DNA from: a bacterium | GTDB taxonomy: Bacteria > Actinomycetota > Acidimicrobiia > UBA5794 > ZC4RG35 | Reading direction: 5' to 3' | Assembly (NCBI GenBank): GCA_028819835.1 | Contig: JAPPKR010000143.1 | Span: forward strand, 1-6,457 | DNA length: 6,457 nucleotides | In this document: positions 1-5,242 of the stretch, piece after piece | How the letters are laid out: every line of letters begins with the position of its first letter | Position numbering within the stretch: position 1 is the stretch's first letter | The notes under the pieces: model-generated | What the model saw: only the letters and a program-made list of their open reading frames with translations | Told to the model about the DNA's origin: nothing | The model's database searches: none | Translations under genes and position numbers: made by a program

Positions 1-2
1 AG

Positions 3-344
3 TACGTGGATCCCGATGTGGTGGTCCGCAACGTCCCGGTGCGAAGCCCCGGGCGAGACGGGTACGCGGATTTCCTGGTCGCCCTCGGAAACGCTTACCC
101 GGACGGACAGACCACATTCAACATGATCGTGGCCGACGGCGACACTGTCGCCTCCAAGTGGACCTTCAACGCCACTCAGCAATCCGCTCACTTCGAGCAC
201 GGCGCCTCCGGTCAGAAGATCCACATCGACGGCATGTCGTTCGCCCGCGTCCGGAACGGAAAATTCGTGGAGTACTACTCCCTGGCCGACAAGCTCGCCT
301 GGGCCAAGCAGCTAGGGATAGTGGACGAGTCCGTCCAGCTCTGA
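3..344 (+). CDS. SnoaL-like / ester cyclase family protein, 5' end outside the window
   Basis: The reading frame is open from the left edge (TAC at 3-5, GTG at 6) to TGA at 342-344, so only the last 113 codons are visible and the true start lies upstream. The protein reads as the C-terminal half of an NTF2-fold SnoaL-like polypeptide: strands rich in aromatic and beta-branched residues (FNMIVADGDTVASKWTF at about residues 38-54, then KIHIDGMSFARVRNGKFVEYY) followed by a short helix ending KQLGIVDESVQL. The pattern 'gdtVa.kwt...G.hkG...G.....idG....rv.nGKi.ey.' is typical of ester cyclase/SnoaL-like proteins, many of which are small binding proteins or isomerase/cyclase-like enzymes with unknown substrates. 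The GTG at 6 is not a credible start because it falls mid-fold. A degraded copy of its last 12 codons occurs at 2295-2333. The substrate cannot be told from sequence. Confidence 0.75.
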   Translation, partial: YVDPDVVVRNVPVRSPGRDGYADFLVALGNAYPDGQTTFNMIVADGDTVASKWTFNATQQSAHFEHGASGQKIHIDGMSFARVRNGKFVEYYSLADKLAWAKQLGIVDESVQL

Positions 345-398
345 TCTGCCCCGCTGGGCCAACCAGGTGCCAATATGTCGGTAGCCCACAAATGACGA

Positions 399-420
399 CA
401 TGACCAATATGGGTGTCATG
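399..420. promoter_or_regulatory. Inverted repeat over the vapB start, possible autoregulatory operator
   Basis: CATGAC at 399-404 is mirrored by GTCATG at 415-420, a perfect 6-base inverted repeat with a 10-base centre, and its right arm contains the preferred ATG of the antitoxin gene. VapB/RHH antitoxins commonly repress their own operon through short inverted repeats close to the start, so an operator is plausible. In addition, CCAATATG occurs twice, at 370-377 and 404-411. The arms are short and could arise by chance. Confidence 0.25.
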
Positions 421-657
421 AAAACAACCCTTGACATCCAGGATGAATTGTTGGCGCGAGCCAAGGAACACGCGCGGCGGACCGGACGCCCGTTGGGCGC
501 CGTGGTTGAGGAGGGACTACGTCAGGTGCTTTCTGACACAGGCCCCCTCAGACCCTACCGGCTGCCCGACCAGAGCGTGGGGGAGTCGGGCGGCCGAGAC
601 CCATTGGAGGCCTACTCCTGGCAGGACCTCCGAGGGGTCATCTACGGGGAGCTATGA
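418..657 (+). CDS. vapB: VapB-type antitoxin (ribbon-helix-helix), apparently orphaned
   Basis: A protein of 79 residues from the ATG at 418. The N-terminus (MKTTLDIQDELLARAKEHA) has the short beta strand followed by two helices of a ribbon-helix-helix DNA-binding domain, covering about residues 1-40. The C-terminal tail (residues about 45-79) is Pro/Gly-rich and ends SWQDLRGVIYGEL, which resembles the toxin-wrapping tail of VapB antitoxins. In-frame ATGs at 400 and 409 would add 6 or 3 residues. The start at 418 is preferred because MKTTLDI is the usual beginning of this family; no start has a strong Shine-Dalgarno. VapB proteins neutralise the VapC PIN-domain RNase and repress their own operon. 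The position where vapC should begin holds only a short vestige (664-690). The gene is therefore likely an orphan antitoxin, either not yet decayed or kept for another role such as repression or cross-neutralisation. Confidence 0.75.
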   Translation: MKTTLDIQDELLARAKEHARRTGRPLGAVVEEGLRQVLSDTGPLRPYRLPDQSVGESGGRDPLEAYSWQDLRGVIYGEL

Positions 658-663
658 GTCCCG

Positions 664-690
664 ATGATGGCCGTCTGCACGAACCTGTGA
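664..690 (+). pseudogene. Vestige of a vapC toxin gene, first eight codons only
   Basis: Seven bases after the vapB stop, the frame at 664 reads MMAVCTNL and then TGA (688-690). VapC PIN-domain toxins of this kind usually begin M-I-A-V-D-T-N-L, where the Asp is the first metal-binding catalytic residue. Here seven of the eight positions fit the pattern, counting Met for Ile as conservative, but the Asp is Cys and a stop follows at once. Another ATG at 654-656 overlaps the vapB stop (ATGA), as vapBC pairs often do, but gives only a 26-residue peptide with no PIN features. The cyclophilin gene on the opposite strand ends at 718, so there is no room for the approximately 130 codons of a PIN domain. 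The call is inferred from a very short match and its position after vapB. Confidence 0.5.
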
Positions 691-717
691 TGTGTTCACT
701 CTATCTGGTTGCTGGGT

Positions 718-1278
718 TCACTCCGACTCGATGATCGTTACCGAGTTGATCGTCACGTCGGTCAGCGGACGGTCGTTGCGGTCGGTCGCCACCTTCTGCA
801 TCGCATCCACCACATCCAGACCCTTAACAACCTTGCCAAACAGGGAGTACTGCGGCGGGAGCCTGCGGCCGTGGGGACCGCTGATGATGAAGAACTGGCT
901 GCCGTTGGTGTTGGGCCCGGCGTTGGCCATGGCCAGGGAGCCGACTTCGTAGAGTCCCGGTCTGGGCAACTCGTCCGCAAACCGATAACCGGGGCCACCC
1001 CGGCCCGTGCCGGTGGGATCGCCGCCCTGGCACACGAACCCCTCGATGATGCGGTGAAAGATCACACCCTCGTAGTAGTGGTAACGGGCCAGCACGACGA
1101 AGTTGTTCACGGTGAGGGGAGCGGAGATGGGATCAAGCGCTATGGTCAACGTCCCCATTGACGTCTCCATCACCGCGGTGTAGGACTTGGAAGCATCGAT
1201 GCACATGGGGGGCGGCTTTGGGAATTGACGACGGACCGGACTGGATCCGTCCGCCGCCGGGCAAGGCGTATCGGCCAC
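718..1278 (-). CDS. Peptidyl-prolyl cis-trans isomerase, cyclophilin type
   Basis: A 186-residue protein starting with GTG at 1276-1278, supported by a strong Shine-Dalgarno (1285-1290, spacing 6). The cyclophilin domain runs from about residue 32 to the end. Visible signatures are FHR at 74-76 (Arg76 corresponds to catalytic Arg55 of human CypA), QGGDPTGTG at 84-92 (Gln84 = Gln63), GSQFFI at 126-131 (Gln128 = Gln111, Phe130 = Phe113) and FGKV at 147-150. Residues equivalent to CypA Trp121 and His126 appear to be Arg139 and Tyr144, which suggests low cyclosporin affinity while catalysis is retained. The first ~31 residues form a Pro-rich segment with two cysteines (C6, C26). No signal peptide or membrane segment is seen, so a cytoplasmic protein-folding role is inferred. 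It is transcribed alone, divergently from the methyltransferase gene. Confidence 0.93.
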   Translation of the reverse strand: MADTPCPAADGSSPVRRQFPKPPPMCIDASKSYTAVMETSMGTLTIALDPISAPLTVNNFVVLARYHYYEGVIFHRIIEGFVCQGGDPTGTGRGGPGYRFADELPRPGLYEVGSLAMANAGPNTNGSQFFIISGPHGRRLPPQYSLFGKVVKGLDVVDAMQKVATDRNDRPLTDVTINSVTIIESE

Positions 1279-1284
1279 TGGAGT

Positions 1285-1290
1285 CTCCTC
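1285..1290 (-). promoter_or_regulatory. Shine-Dalgarno of the cyclophilin gene
   Basis: On the minus strand the sequence reads GAGGAG, six bases before the GTG at 1276-1278. This strong site fixes the GTG as the start, although no ATG lies nearby. Confidence 0.8.
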
Positions 1291-1350
1291 TATTGCTTGT
1301 CTTTCGGATTGAAGGGACGGGCTAAACCCTAATCACACCCGCTGCCTCGA

Positions 1351-1362
1351 CCGGCATGCCGG
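1351..1362. promoter_or_regulatory. Perfect 12-base palindrome between divergent genes
   Basis: CCGGCATGCCGG is exactly self-complementary and lies in the 240-base gap between the cyclophilin (-) and methyltransferase (+) starts, 72 bases upstream of the former. A binding site for a dimeric regulator is possible, but palindromes of this composition also arise by chance in GC-rich DNA. Symmetry does not extend past the 12 bases. Confidence 0.25.
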
Positions 1363-1401
1363 AGAGATCCGCTCCTGGCGTACGGGATGCTTGTAGGGAA
1401 A

Positions 1402-1428
1402 TTGAACCCTGGTAGGTTGCACTATTAG
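1402..1428 (+). promoter_or_regulatory. Weak candidate sigma-70-like promoter for the methyltransferase
   Basis: TTGAAC at 1402-1407 resembles a -35 box and TATTAG at 1423-1428 a -10 box, but the 15-base spacer is shorter than the usual 16-18. The stretch is locally AT-richer than its surroundings. It would place the transcript start just before the AAGGA at 1439-1443. Offered as a candidate only. Confidence 0.2.
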
Positions 1429-1452
1429 AAACCGAGGCAAGGATTCAGGCCG

Positions 1453-1515
1453 ATGCCGGAATCATTGACCGCCAATGCAAGCGATTCGGCTACGGGGCCA
1501 GTGCCACCCATCTGA
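1453..1515 (+). other. 20-codon upstream ORF in frame with the methyltransferase
   Basis: ATG at 1453 is preceded by AAGGA (1439-1443, spacing 9) and opens a 20-codon frame, MPESLTANASDSATGPVPPI, that ends at TGA 1513-1515. The methyltransferase ATG at 1519 lies three bases after this stop and in the same frame. It may be a small leader peptide that passes ribosomes on to a start lacking its own ribosome binding site. Alternatively it is an N-terminal extension of the enzyme cut off by a nonsense mutation. The Ser/Ala/Thr/Pro-rich composition resembles a disordered tail and gives no domain clue. Confidence 0.35.
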
Positions 1516-1518
1516 CGG

Positions 1519-2286
1519 ATGAACCCAGCGGAGTTTATGGATTTCGATCATCAATCTTCGACTCATGCCGACCTATGGGCCGACATCTATGACAAGGTGC
1601 ATCGCGAACTGAGCGATCCTGCACATGTCGATCCGATCATAGACGTGCTGGCAGAACTGGCAGGCGCCGGACCAGCCCTAGAACTGGGTATAGGCACTGG
1701 CAGGATCGCCTTGCCGTTGGTAAAGCGAGGCATCGAAGTCCACGGTATTGACTTCTCCGAGGGGATGATTGACAAACTGCGCCAAAAGCCGGGAGGTGCA
1801 GAGATACCGGTCACCCTGGGCGACTTCAGCGATCTGGAAGTCGAGGAGAAGTACTCACTTATCTTCGCGGTGTTCAACACATTCTTTGCTCTGCTGACTG
1901 AAGAATCGCAGGCCCGATGTTTCCGGAACGTCGCTCGCCATTTGGCCCGTGGCGGTGTCTTCTTAATAGAGGCGTTCGTACCACATCCCACCCGCTTTAG
2001 CCGGAGACAGAATGTATCAGCTGAGTCGGTTGAAACCGACCGCTATCTCCTCAGTACTGAGCGTCACGATCTGGAACGTCAGATCATCGACTCGCGCCTT
2101 TTCATCCCCGGTGAAGAAGAGAAGAGGTCGCTGCCGATAAAGATCCGTTACGCGTGGCCAGCCGATTTGGATCTTATGGCAGGGCTCGCCGGTATGCGGA
2201 TACGCCAACGATGGAGCAACTGGGCTGGCAGTCCGTTCACAGACTCCAGCTCCTACCACATCTCGTTATACGAGTTACGTAACTAG
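1519..2286 (+). CDS. Class I SAM-dependent methyltransferase
   Basis: A 255-residue protein with a Rossmann-type methyltransferase core. Motif I is ELGIGTG at residues 55-61, the acidic residue closing strand 2 is Asp78 (VHGID), an acidic residue expected near the adenine is Asp102 (GDFSDL), and strand 4 is YSLIFAVFNTFFAL followed by the post-core helix and GGVFLIEAF. This matches the Methyltransf_25-like group, which transfers methyl from S-adenosylmethionine to varied small molecules; the substrate is unknown. A TGA lies in frame at 1513-1515, so translation starts at 1519 or later. The ATG at 1537 (preceded by GGAG with only 3 bases spacing) is the alternative. Neither has a good ribosome site, so coupling to the upstream ORF is possible. 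GC is clearly lower than in neighbouring genes: hand counts of lines 1561-1620 and 2041-2100 each give 33/60, against 44/60 for 4261-4320. This suggests acquisition by transfer. Confidence 0.88.
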   Translation: MNPAEFMDFDHQSSTHADLWADIYDKVHRELSDPAHVDPIIDVLAELAGAGPALELGIGTGRIALPLVKRGIEVHGIDFSEGMIDKLRQKPGGAEIPVTLGDFSDLEVEEKYSLIFAVFNTFFALLTEESQARCFRNVARHLARGGVFLIEAFVPHPTRFSRRQNVSAESVETDRYLLSTERHDLERQIIDSRLFIPGEEEKRSLPIKIRYAWPADLDLMAGLAGMRIRQRWSNWAGSPFTDSSSYHISLYELRN

Positions 2287-2294
2287 TGACCCGC

Positions 2295-2333
2295 AAGCAA
2301 CTCGGCATAGTGGACGAGTCCGTGCAACTCTGA
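2295..2333 (+). pseudogene. 3' remnant of a second SnoaL-like/ester cyclase gene
   Basis: Codons 2295-2333 encode KQLGIVDESVQL and TGA, identical in protein to the end of the gene at the left edge (306-344). At DNA level 34 of 39 bases agree, and all five differences are synonymous third positions. Similarity continues for about 16 bases past the stop (11 of 16 matching 345-360) and ceases upstream of 2295, where the methyltransferase ends (stop 2284-2286). The frame differs from that of the methyltransferase, so this is not a fusion. The simplest reading is the surviving tail of a paralogue whose body was replaced when the methyltransferase arrived. Confidence 0.8.
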
Positions 2334-2338
2334 TCTCC

Positions 2339-2355
2339 CACTCTGGCTCGGAGTG
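2339..2355. terminator. Small stem-loop between convergent genes, weak terminator candidate
   Basis: CACTC (2339-2343) pairs with GAGTG (2351-2355) around a 7-base loop, in the 77-base gap between the methyltransferase stop and the DUF917 stop. No T-run follows on either strand and the stem is only 5 bp, so intrinsic termination is doubtful. No better hairpin was seen in this gap. Confidence 0.15.
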
Positions 2356-2363
2356 CGAAGGGG

Positions 2364-3437
2364 TCAGGTAACGAGTGGGCGGTAATCGATGTCGTAACCG
2401 AAGGCCCCGGGTCCCACCACCTCCAGGGCTTCCGGTGTCTTGAGAAGGTCGGGGCACGGGATCACCAGGACATCGGCCCGCAACCCGTATCGGACCAGTT
2501 CGGTCGTGATCGGTTCGCCCTCGTCGGTGGTCACCAGGGTGATGAGGTCGGGAACGGTGACGGGGACCTCGTCACCCTCGCGGATCACCAGGTTCTCGTT
2601 CTGGAAGTCGATCTCTATCCGGCGTCCGGCGTCGTCATCCAGTCCCTCGACCACCAATCGTCCCTTGGCGAAGCCCCGCGTGGCCCGCCGCTCCACGTCG
2701 ACCACCTTCCCCCGGATGTACCGGCGCCCACCCGCCTCCCTCACAATGGCTTCGCCCGGGTCCTGGTGGCGCTTGCGGGCGTCCAGCACCGCTCTTCCGA
2801 TCCGGACAGCGAGGGAGAACGTGTTGGGGATTATGGCCCTGCGGCAGAAGGCCCCGTCCATCACCGCGTTGGCCAGGCCGGCGTGACCCCCCATGTCGAT
2901 GGTGACCGACCGCATGATTCTCTCCAGCCAGTGGGCGTCCAGCACGCGGTCCAACACGATGCGGTTGGCCCGCTCGTCGGCCAGAGCGGCCGGGAACGGC
3001 GATCCTCCATATATGAGATAGGTGATCATCTGCAGTTCGGGGAAGGCCCGCCCCATCCCGTCGCCGTCCACGACCGGGATGCCGAGCCGGGCCCCGACCA
3101 CCAGTGGCACCATCGAGTTCCCGCCGCCCATCTCGAAGGGAGCGATGGCGGTGAATTTCCGGCCCAGGTGGCGTTCCAGCGCCCGGACGGCGTCGGTCTC
3201 CTCGTTCCCTCCCGCCACCTTCTCGTATGCAACCACCGGAGAGCCCATCCCGCCCACCGCCACCAGCAGATCGTCGTCGGTTATTTCCGTTGGATCGATG
3301 ATCTCGATCCTCCTACCGGCGCGCAACTCCGCGCGGGCTCGCAACCGCCCCAGGTAGGGATTTCCACCTCCGCCGGTGCCGAGGATGGCAGCCCCGATCG
3401 CCGCGGGGATGAGATCTTCCTCGGTTACATTCCACAT
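2364..3437 (-). CDS. DUF917 family protein (S-methyl-thiohydantoin desulfurase-like)
   Basis: A protein of 357 residues, about the usual length for DUF917 (PF06032). Conserved blocks are visible in order: a glycine-rich GTGGGGNPY at residues 20-28, GGMGSP at 62-67, PFEMGGGNSMVPL at 100-112 and DGDGMGRAFPELQM at 124-137, followed by the C-terminal domain. Members are often found beside hydantoinase/oxoprolinase genes. As I recall, the family was renamed for S-methyl-thiohydantoin desulfurase, an enzyme acting on sulfur-substituted hydantoin rings. The substrate here is unknown, and the protein is probably cytoplasmic, since no signal peptide is seen. The start is set at the ATG 3435-3437 because GGAA on the minus strand (3447-3450) is 9 bases from it. 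A TTG at 3441-3443 would add two residues but leaves only 3 bases of spacing. It lies 67 bases downstream of the NIPSNAP-like gene, probably in one transcript, and diverges from the molybdenum hydroxylase operon. Confidence 0.85.
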   Translation of the reverse strand: MWNVTEEDLIPAAIGAAILGTGGGGNPYLGRLRARAELRAGRRIEIIDPTEITDDDLLVAVGGMGSPVVAYEKVAGGNEETDAVRALERHLGRKFTAIAPFEMGGGNSMVPLVVGARLGIPVVDGDGMGRAFPELQMITYLIYGGSPFPAALADERANRIVLDRVLDAHWLERIMRSVTIDMGGHAGLANAVMDGAFCRRAIIPNTFSLAVRIGRAVLDARKRHQDPGEAIVREAGGRRYIRGKVVDVERRATRGFAKGRLVVEGLDDDAGRRIEIDFQNENLVIREGDEVPVTVPDLITLVTTDEGEPITTELVRYGLRADVLVIPCPDLLKTPEALEVVGPGAFGYDIDYRPLVT

Positions 3438-3504
3438 CTGCAACTGTTCCGTTCGCGAGACACCACCCGATGTTGTCAGTCTACGCGCGGGACCGGTACG
3501 GCTG

Positions 3505-3807
3505 TTAGAAGGGCCTTGGTTGGGGAGTAAGCATCCTCAGGTCCTCACCTGCGATGTAGTCCATCGGATCGAAGGTCAGGTCGGCCCATCGGGGATCGGC
3601 CTCATATCGCTCCTCGGCCTCCGCGAATGACAGGTCGCCGTCGTAATGCACTATCCAGACGTACTGGCAGGTCTCCTCCACCAGCCACGGGCCGTCGAGC
3701 CGGAAGCCGTGGTCCAAGCGGATCGGCACGATCTCTTCATTCACCTTCCGGGCGAACTCCTGCCAGGTGTCGGGATGGAGGTCGTAGATACGTAGTTGGG
3801 CCGCCAT
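3505..3807 (-). CDS. NIPSNAP-like small protein (dimeric alpha/beta barrel)
   Basis: A protein of 100 residues from the ATG at 3805-3807, ending at TAA (3505-3507). The sequence fits a NIPSNAP-type ferredoxin-like fold: opening strand QLRIYDLHPD, helix TWQEFARKVNEEIVPI, then the 'HGFRLDGPW' turn, the strand YVWIVHYDGDLSFAEAE, and a short helix with DPRWADL. Proteins of this fold act as small enzymes, monooxygenase-like proteins or unknown accessory factors; no catalytic residue can be named here. The ATG at 3814-3816 would add MPK. The inner ATG is preferred because AGGA (3816-3819, minus strand) sits 8 bases before it, whereas the outer ATG has no upstream site at workable spacing. It is probably co-transcribed with the DUF917 gene and divergent from the molybdenum hydroxylase genes, so a linked metabolic role is inferred. 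Confidence 0.7.
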   Translation of the reverse strand: MAAQLRIYDLHPDTWQEFARKVNEEIVPIRLDHGFRLDGPWLVEETCQYVWIVHYDGDLSFAEAEERYEADPRWADLTFDPMDYIAGEDLRMLTPQPRPF

Positions 3808-3849
3808 TTTCGGCATCCTAGCAGGTCAAATGGGATAAACCCGGTGCTG

Positions 3850-3889
3850 CTTCGGGACCACATTTCGCCCTTCTATGTAGACTTCGGGA
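3850..3889. repeat. Direct repeat in the divergent control region
   Basis: CTTCGGGA occurs at 3850-3857 and again at 3882-3889, 32 bases apart, close to three helical turns. Both copies are in the 107-base gap between the NIPSNAP-like start (-) and the FAD-subunit start (+), where a shared regulator would be expected to bind. No convincing -35/-10 pair was found on either strand here. The repeat could be chance. Confidence 0.25.
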
Positions 3890-3901
3890 ACCTGATTTCC
3901 T

Positions 3902-3908
3902 GAGGTGA
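3902..3908 (+). promoter_or_regulatory. Shine-Dalgarno of the molybdenum hydroxylase operon
   Basis: GAGGTGA lies six bases before the ATG at 3915 and fixes that start. It is the strongest plus-strand ribosome site in the window; the two downstream genes rely on overlapping start/stop codons. Confidence 0.8.
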
Positions 3909-3914
3909 CGATCG

Positions 3915-4772
3915 ATGCAATTCCTGGCGCCGGATACGGTCGAAGAGGCCCTTCGGTTGCTGTCGGACAGAGGAGATCTCCGGGTGTTGGCCGGCGGGAC
4001 GGACGTCATGATTCAACGCATGACCGGTCAGCTGCCTCGTTCCGAGTCGCTCCTGTACATCGGAGGACTGGCCGATCTGCGGGGGGTTAGCCGCTCGGAT
4101 GGAACAATCCGCATCGGCGCCCTGACCTCCCACCGGGACCTGCGATGTGATCCCACCATCACAGCCCATCTGCCCTCGTTTGCGGAAGCCGCCGCCACCG
4201 TCGGCGGATGGCAGACCCAGGCGGTCGGCACCATTGGAGGCAATCTCTGCAACGCCTCGCCTGCCGCCGATCTGGCGCCCCCGGTCCTGGTTGCCGATGC
4301 GACCATGGTGGTGTCCGCCGCCGATGGCCCGATGCGGATACCGGCCGACCGTTTCTTCGTGGATCGGCGTCGCACCGCCCTGCCGGCAGGCCAGATCCTC
4401 CTGGAGATAGAAGTGCCGGCGCCCCCCGAAGCCACCTGGGAGTCCTATCTCAAGGTGGGACGGAGGGGCGCCATGGAGGTTGCGCTGGTGGGCTTGGCAG
4501 CCCGTTTCAGCATGGTCGGCAACCGGATCACAACCGCCCGACTGGCGGTGTGCTCGGTGGCGCCCACGCCCCGGAGGCTGCGTCATGCCGAAGAGGCGTT
4601 GACGGGCTCCACGCTCGATGAGGAAGCGGCGGCGGAGGCGGCCCGACGGGCGACAGAAGAAGTGGACCCGATCGACGACCAGCGGGCCACCGCTACCTAC
4701 CGGCGGATGCTGGTAGGGCGCCTCATCCGAAAAGCCGCCCGCCTGGCGCGCCAGAGCCTGGAGATCCGATGA
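3915..4772 (+). CDS. Molybdenum hydroxylase FAD-binding (medium) subunit
   Basis: A 285-residue protein of the CoxM/CutM/XdhB type, the normal length for this subunit. The two FAD pyrophosphate-binding signatures are present: AGGTD at residues 26-30 and TIGGNLCNASPAAD at 106-119. The N-terminus MQFLAPDTVEEAL is the usual opening ('f.y..P.sleEAl..L'). The C-terminal CO-dehydrogenase flavoprotein domain covers about residues 175-280. In the assembled enzyme this subunit takes electrons from the iron-sulfur subunit and passes them to an acceptor. Its stop (TGA 4770-4772) overlaps the next ATG by four bases (ATGA), indicating translational coupling. It is the first gene of the operon and lies divergent to the NIPSNAP/DUF917 pair. 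The specific substrate cannot be read from this subunit, so no gene symbol is given. Confidence 0.93.
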   Translation: MQFLAPDTVEEALRLLSDRGDLRVLAGGTDVMIQRMTGQLPRSESLLYIGGLADLRGVSRSDGTIRIGALTSHRDLRCDPTITAHLPSFAEAAATVGGWQTQAVGTIGGNLCNASPAADLAPPVLVADATMVVSAADGPMRIPADRFFVDRRRTALPAGQILLEIEVPAPPEATWESYLKVGRRGAMEVALVGLAARFSMVGNRITTARLAVCSVAPTPRRLRHAEEALTGSTLDEEAAAEAARRATEEVDPIDDQRATATYRRMLVGRLIRKAARLARQSLEIR

Positions 4773-5242
4773 CGCAGGAACTCAGCATGGAGGTCAACGG
4801 GATCCGCCGGACAGTGGAGGTCGCCGGCGACGAGGTCCTCCTGGACACGCTCCGGGACCGCCTGTATCTGACCGGGACCAAGCGGGGCTGCGACGAGGGC
4901 GAATGCGGAGCCTGCACGGTGATCGTCGACGGTGCGCCCGTCCATTCCTGCATCTTCCCGGCTCTGGCGGCCGAAGGCGCCGAGGTCAGGACTGTGGAGG
5001 GCCTGGCCGGCTCGGCGGGACGACTGAACCCCCTCCAGAGAGCCTTCGTCGACCAGGCGGCCGTGCAGTGCGGTTTCTGCACGCCGGGCTTTTTGATGAC
5101 GCTGACCGCGCTGCTCGAAACCAATTCATCCGCCACCGACGGCGAAGTCGACGAAGCCATCGCAGGAAACATCTGCCGCTGCACCGGGTACACCGCCATC
5201 CGGGCCGCGGTCAGGTCTCTGGTCGGGGAGGGCGGGGCGTGA
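4769..5242 (+). CDS. Molybdenum hydroxylase [2Fe-2S] (small) subunit
   Basis: A 157-residue protein of the CoxS/CutS/XdhC-like type with both iron-sulfur clusters intact. The plant-type ferredoxin cluster ligands are Cys41, Cys46, Cys49 and Cys61 (CDEGECGAC, then HSC). The second, helical cluster uses Cys101, Cys104, Cys136 and Cys138 (QCGFCTPG and ICRCTGY). Gln100, directly before Cys101, is conserved and contacts the molybdopterin cofactor in solved structures of this family. The subunit carries electrons from the Mo centre to FAD. It starts inside the stop of the FAD subunit (ATGA at 4769-4772) and its own stop overlaps the GTG of the large subunit (GTGA at 5239-5242), so the three proteins are likely made in matched amounts. 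Confidence 0.95.
   Translation: MTQELSMEVNGIRRTVEVAGDEVLLDTLRDRLYLTGTKRGCDEGECGACTVIVDGAPVHSCIFPALAAEGAEVRTVEGLAGSAGRLNPLQRAFVDQAAVQCGFCTPGFLMTLTALLETNSSATDGEVDEAIAGNICRCTGYTAIRAAVRSLVGEGGA

Noticed and set aside
431..436. Perfect TTGACA inside vapB, considered as a -35 box for an internal promoter
   Set aside because: It encodes the conserved L-D-I of the antitoxin, and the bases 16-18 further on (around 453-460) are GC-rich with no -10-like hexamer.
709..1161. 150-codon plus-strand frame opposite the cyclophilin gene, considered as the missing vapC body
   Set aside because: It is the antisense of clear cyclophilin coding sequence and shows none of the spaced acidic residues of a PIN domain.
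2766..3530. Plus-strand frame of 254 codons opposite the DUF917 gene
   Set aside because: The minus strand carries all conserved DUF917 blocks; this frame has no recognisable domain or ribosome site.
3873..4586. Minus-strand frame of 237 codons, His/Gly/Arg-rich, opposite the FAD subunit
   Set aside because: Repetitive-looking GGRHH/GGGR composition is a byproduct of the opposing GC-rich codons; the plus-strand FAD motifs are unambiguous.
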